5,682 nt of DNA from Actinomycetota bacterium (GTDB lineage Bacteria; Actinomycetota; Acidimicrobiia; IMCC26256), in the NCBI GenBank assembly GCA_009702955.1, contig WLHA01000099.1, positions 1-5,682 on the forward strand, given 5' to 3'. Positions within the stretch are counted from its first letter, which is position 1. Every line of letters begins with the position of its first letter. Positions 5,640 through 5,682 of the stretch are shown here, in pieces. The notes beneath the pieces were generated by a model. That model saw only the letters and a program-made list of their open reading frames with translations. It did no database searches and was not told where the DNA came from. Position numbers and translations under genes: made by a program.

Positions 5640-5682
5640 GTAGCTCGGGTATATCTTCTAGAGCGATATTTTCTCCAGGTAA
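5636..5682 (+). CDS. aroA: 5' fragment, probably 3-phosphoshikimate 1-carboxyvinyltransferase (EPSP synthase)
   Basis: An ATG overlapping the tyrA stop (ATGA) opens a frame that runs 15 codons to the window edge, MSSSGISSRAIFSPG, followed by a codon beginning AA (Asn or Lys). EPSP synthases have a short N-terminal lead, a beta strand and then a PG(D/S)KS substrate-binding motif; the strand-like AIFSPG fits the start of that motif. The tyrA-aroA order is common in actinobacteria and would place the enzyme that makes the chorismate precursor beside AroH and TyrA. The start is well supported by coupling; the identity is inferred from position and four to six residues, and another gene is possible. 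Confidence 0.45.
   Translation, partial: MSSSGISSRAIFSPG

Larger units (their letters stand above)
1696..5682 (+). other. Probable operon scpA-scpB-rluB-aroH-tyrA-(aroA)
   Basis: Six same-strand starts follow one another with gaps of -4, +7, +5, +6 (or 0 if tyrA uses the TTG) and -4 bases. No gap could hold a terminator, so one transcript from the promoter region at 1631-1695 is likely. Internal promoters inside coding sequence cannot be ruled out. The cluster joins chromosome condensation, ribosome modification and the chorismate-to-tyrosine route. This mixed grouping is known from other Gram-positive and actinobacterial genomes, where cmk and der often come next. Confidence 0.75.

Noticed and set aside
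1..5682. Mobile element, CRISPR, toxin-antitoxin or defence system
   Set aside because: No transposase, integrase, direct-repeat array, tRNA-adjacent att site or defence motif was found; nearly all bases are taken by recognised housekeeping genes, and the HD protein shows no Cas or nuclease partner.

Overview
The window is a compact stretch of bacterial chromosome with mid-range GC (about mid-fifties by eye, not computed). It holds seven complete genes and two probable gene fragments at the edges. Gene content and order suggest an actinobacterium, most plausibly of the class Acidimicrobiia. The reasons are the particular HD-domain protein family at the left, the scpA-scpB-rluB block leading into aromatic amino acid genes, an AroH-class chorismate mutase, and possible leaderless starts. 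The taxonomic call is inference from family knowledge and was not tested by a search.

Left part (1-1630): a short open frame at the left edge looks like the end of an upstream gene. It overlaps, by an ATGA, a 174-residue HD-domain protein of unknown substrate (82-606). Convergent to this, with 16 bases between the stop codons, lies trpS for tryptophanyl-tRNA synthetase (623-1630, minus strand).

Middle (1631-1695): the only real intergenic region is 65 bases between the divergent trpS and scpA genes. It carries an imperfect inverted repeat whose two arms each sit just upstream of a TANNNT hexamer lying 7 or 9 bases before a start codon. This could be a pair of face-to-face promoters giving very short or leaderless mRNAs.

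Right part (1696-5682): a tightly packed same-strand run of scpA, scpB, rluB, aroH, tyrA and a start that is probably aroA. Gaps run from minus 4 to plus 7 bases, so one operon is likely. The first two genes encode the accessory subunits of the SMC condensin complex (chromosome segregation). The third encodes a 23S rRNA pseudouridine synthase. The last three serve the end of the shikimate route: chorismate to prephenate (AroH), prephenate to 4-hydroxyphenylpyruvate with an ACT regulatory domain (TyrA), and, if the edge call is right, the step making the immediate precursor of chorismate (AroA).

No mobile element, CRISPR array, RNA gene, phage gene or defence system is visible. The window is essentially housekeeping. 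Points worth a second look are the promoter-region symmetry, an unusually long acidic tail on ScpA and similar tails at the next junctions, an altered PGRP motif in ScpB, and the uncharacterised HD protein.
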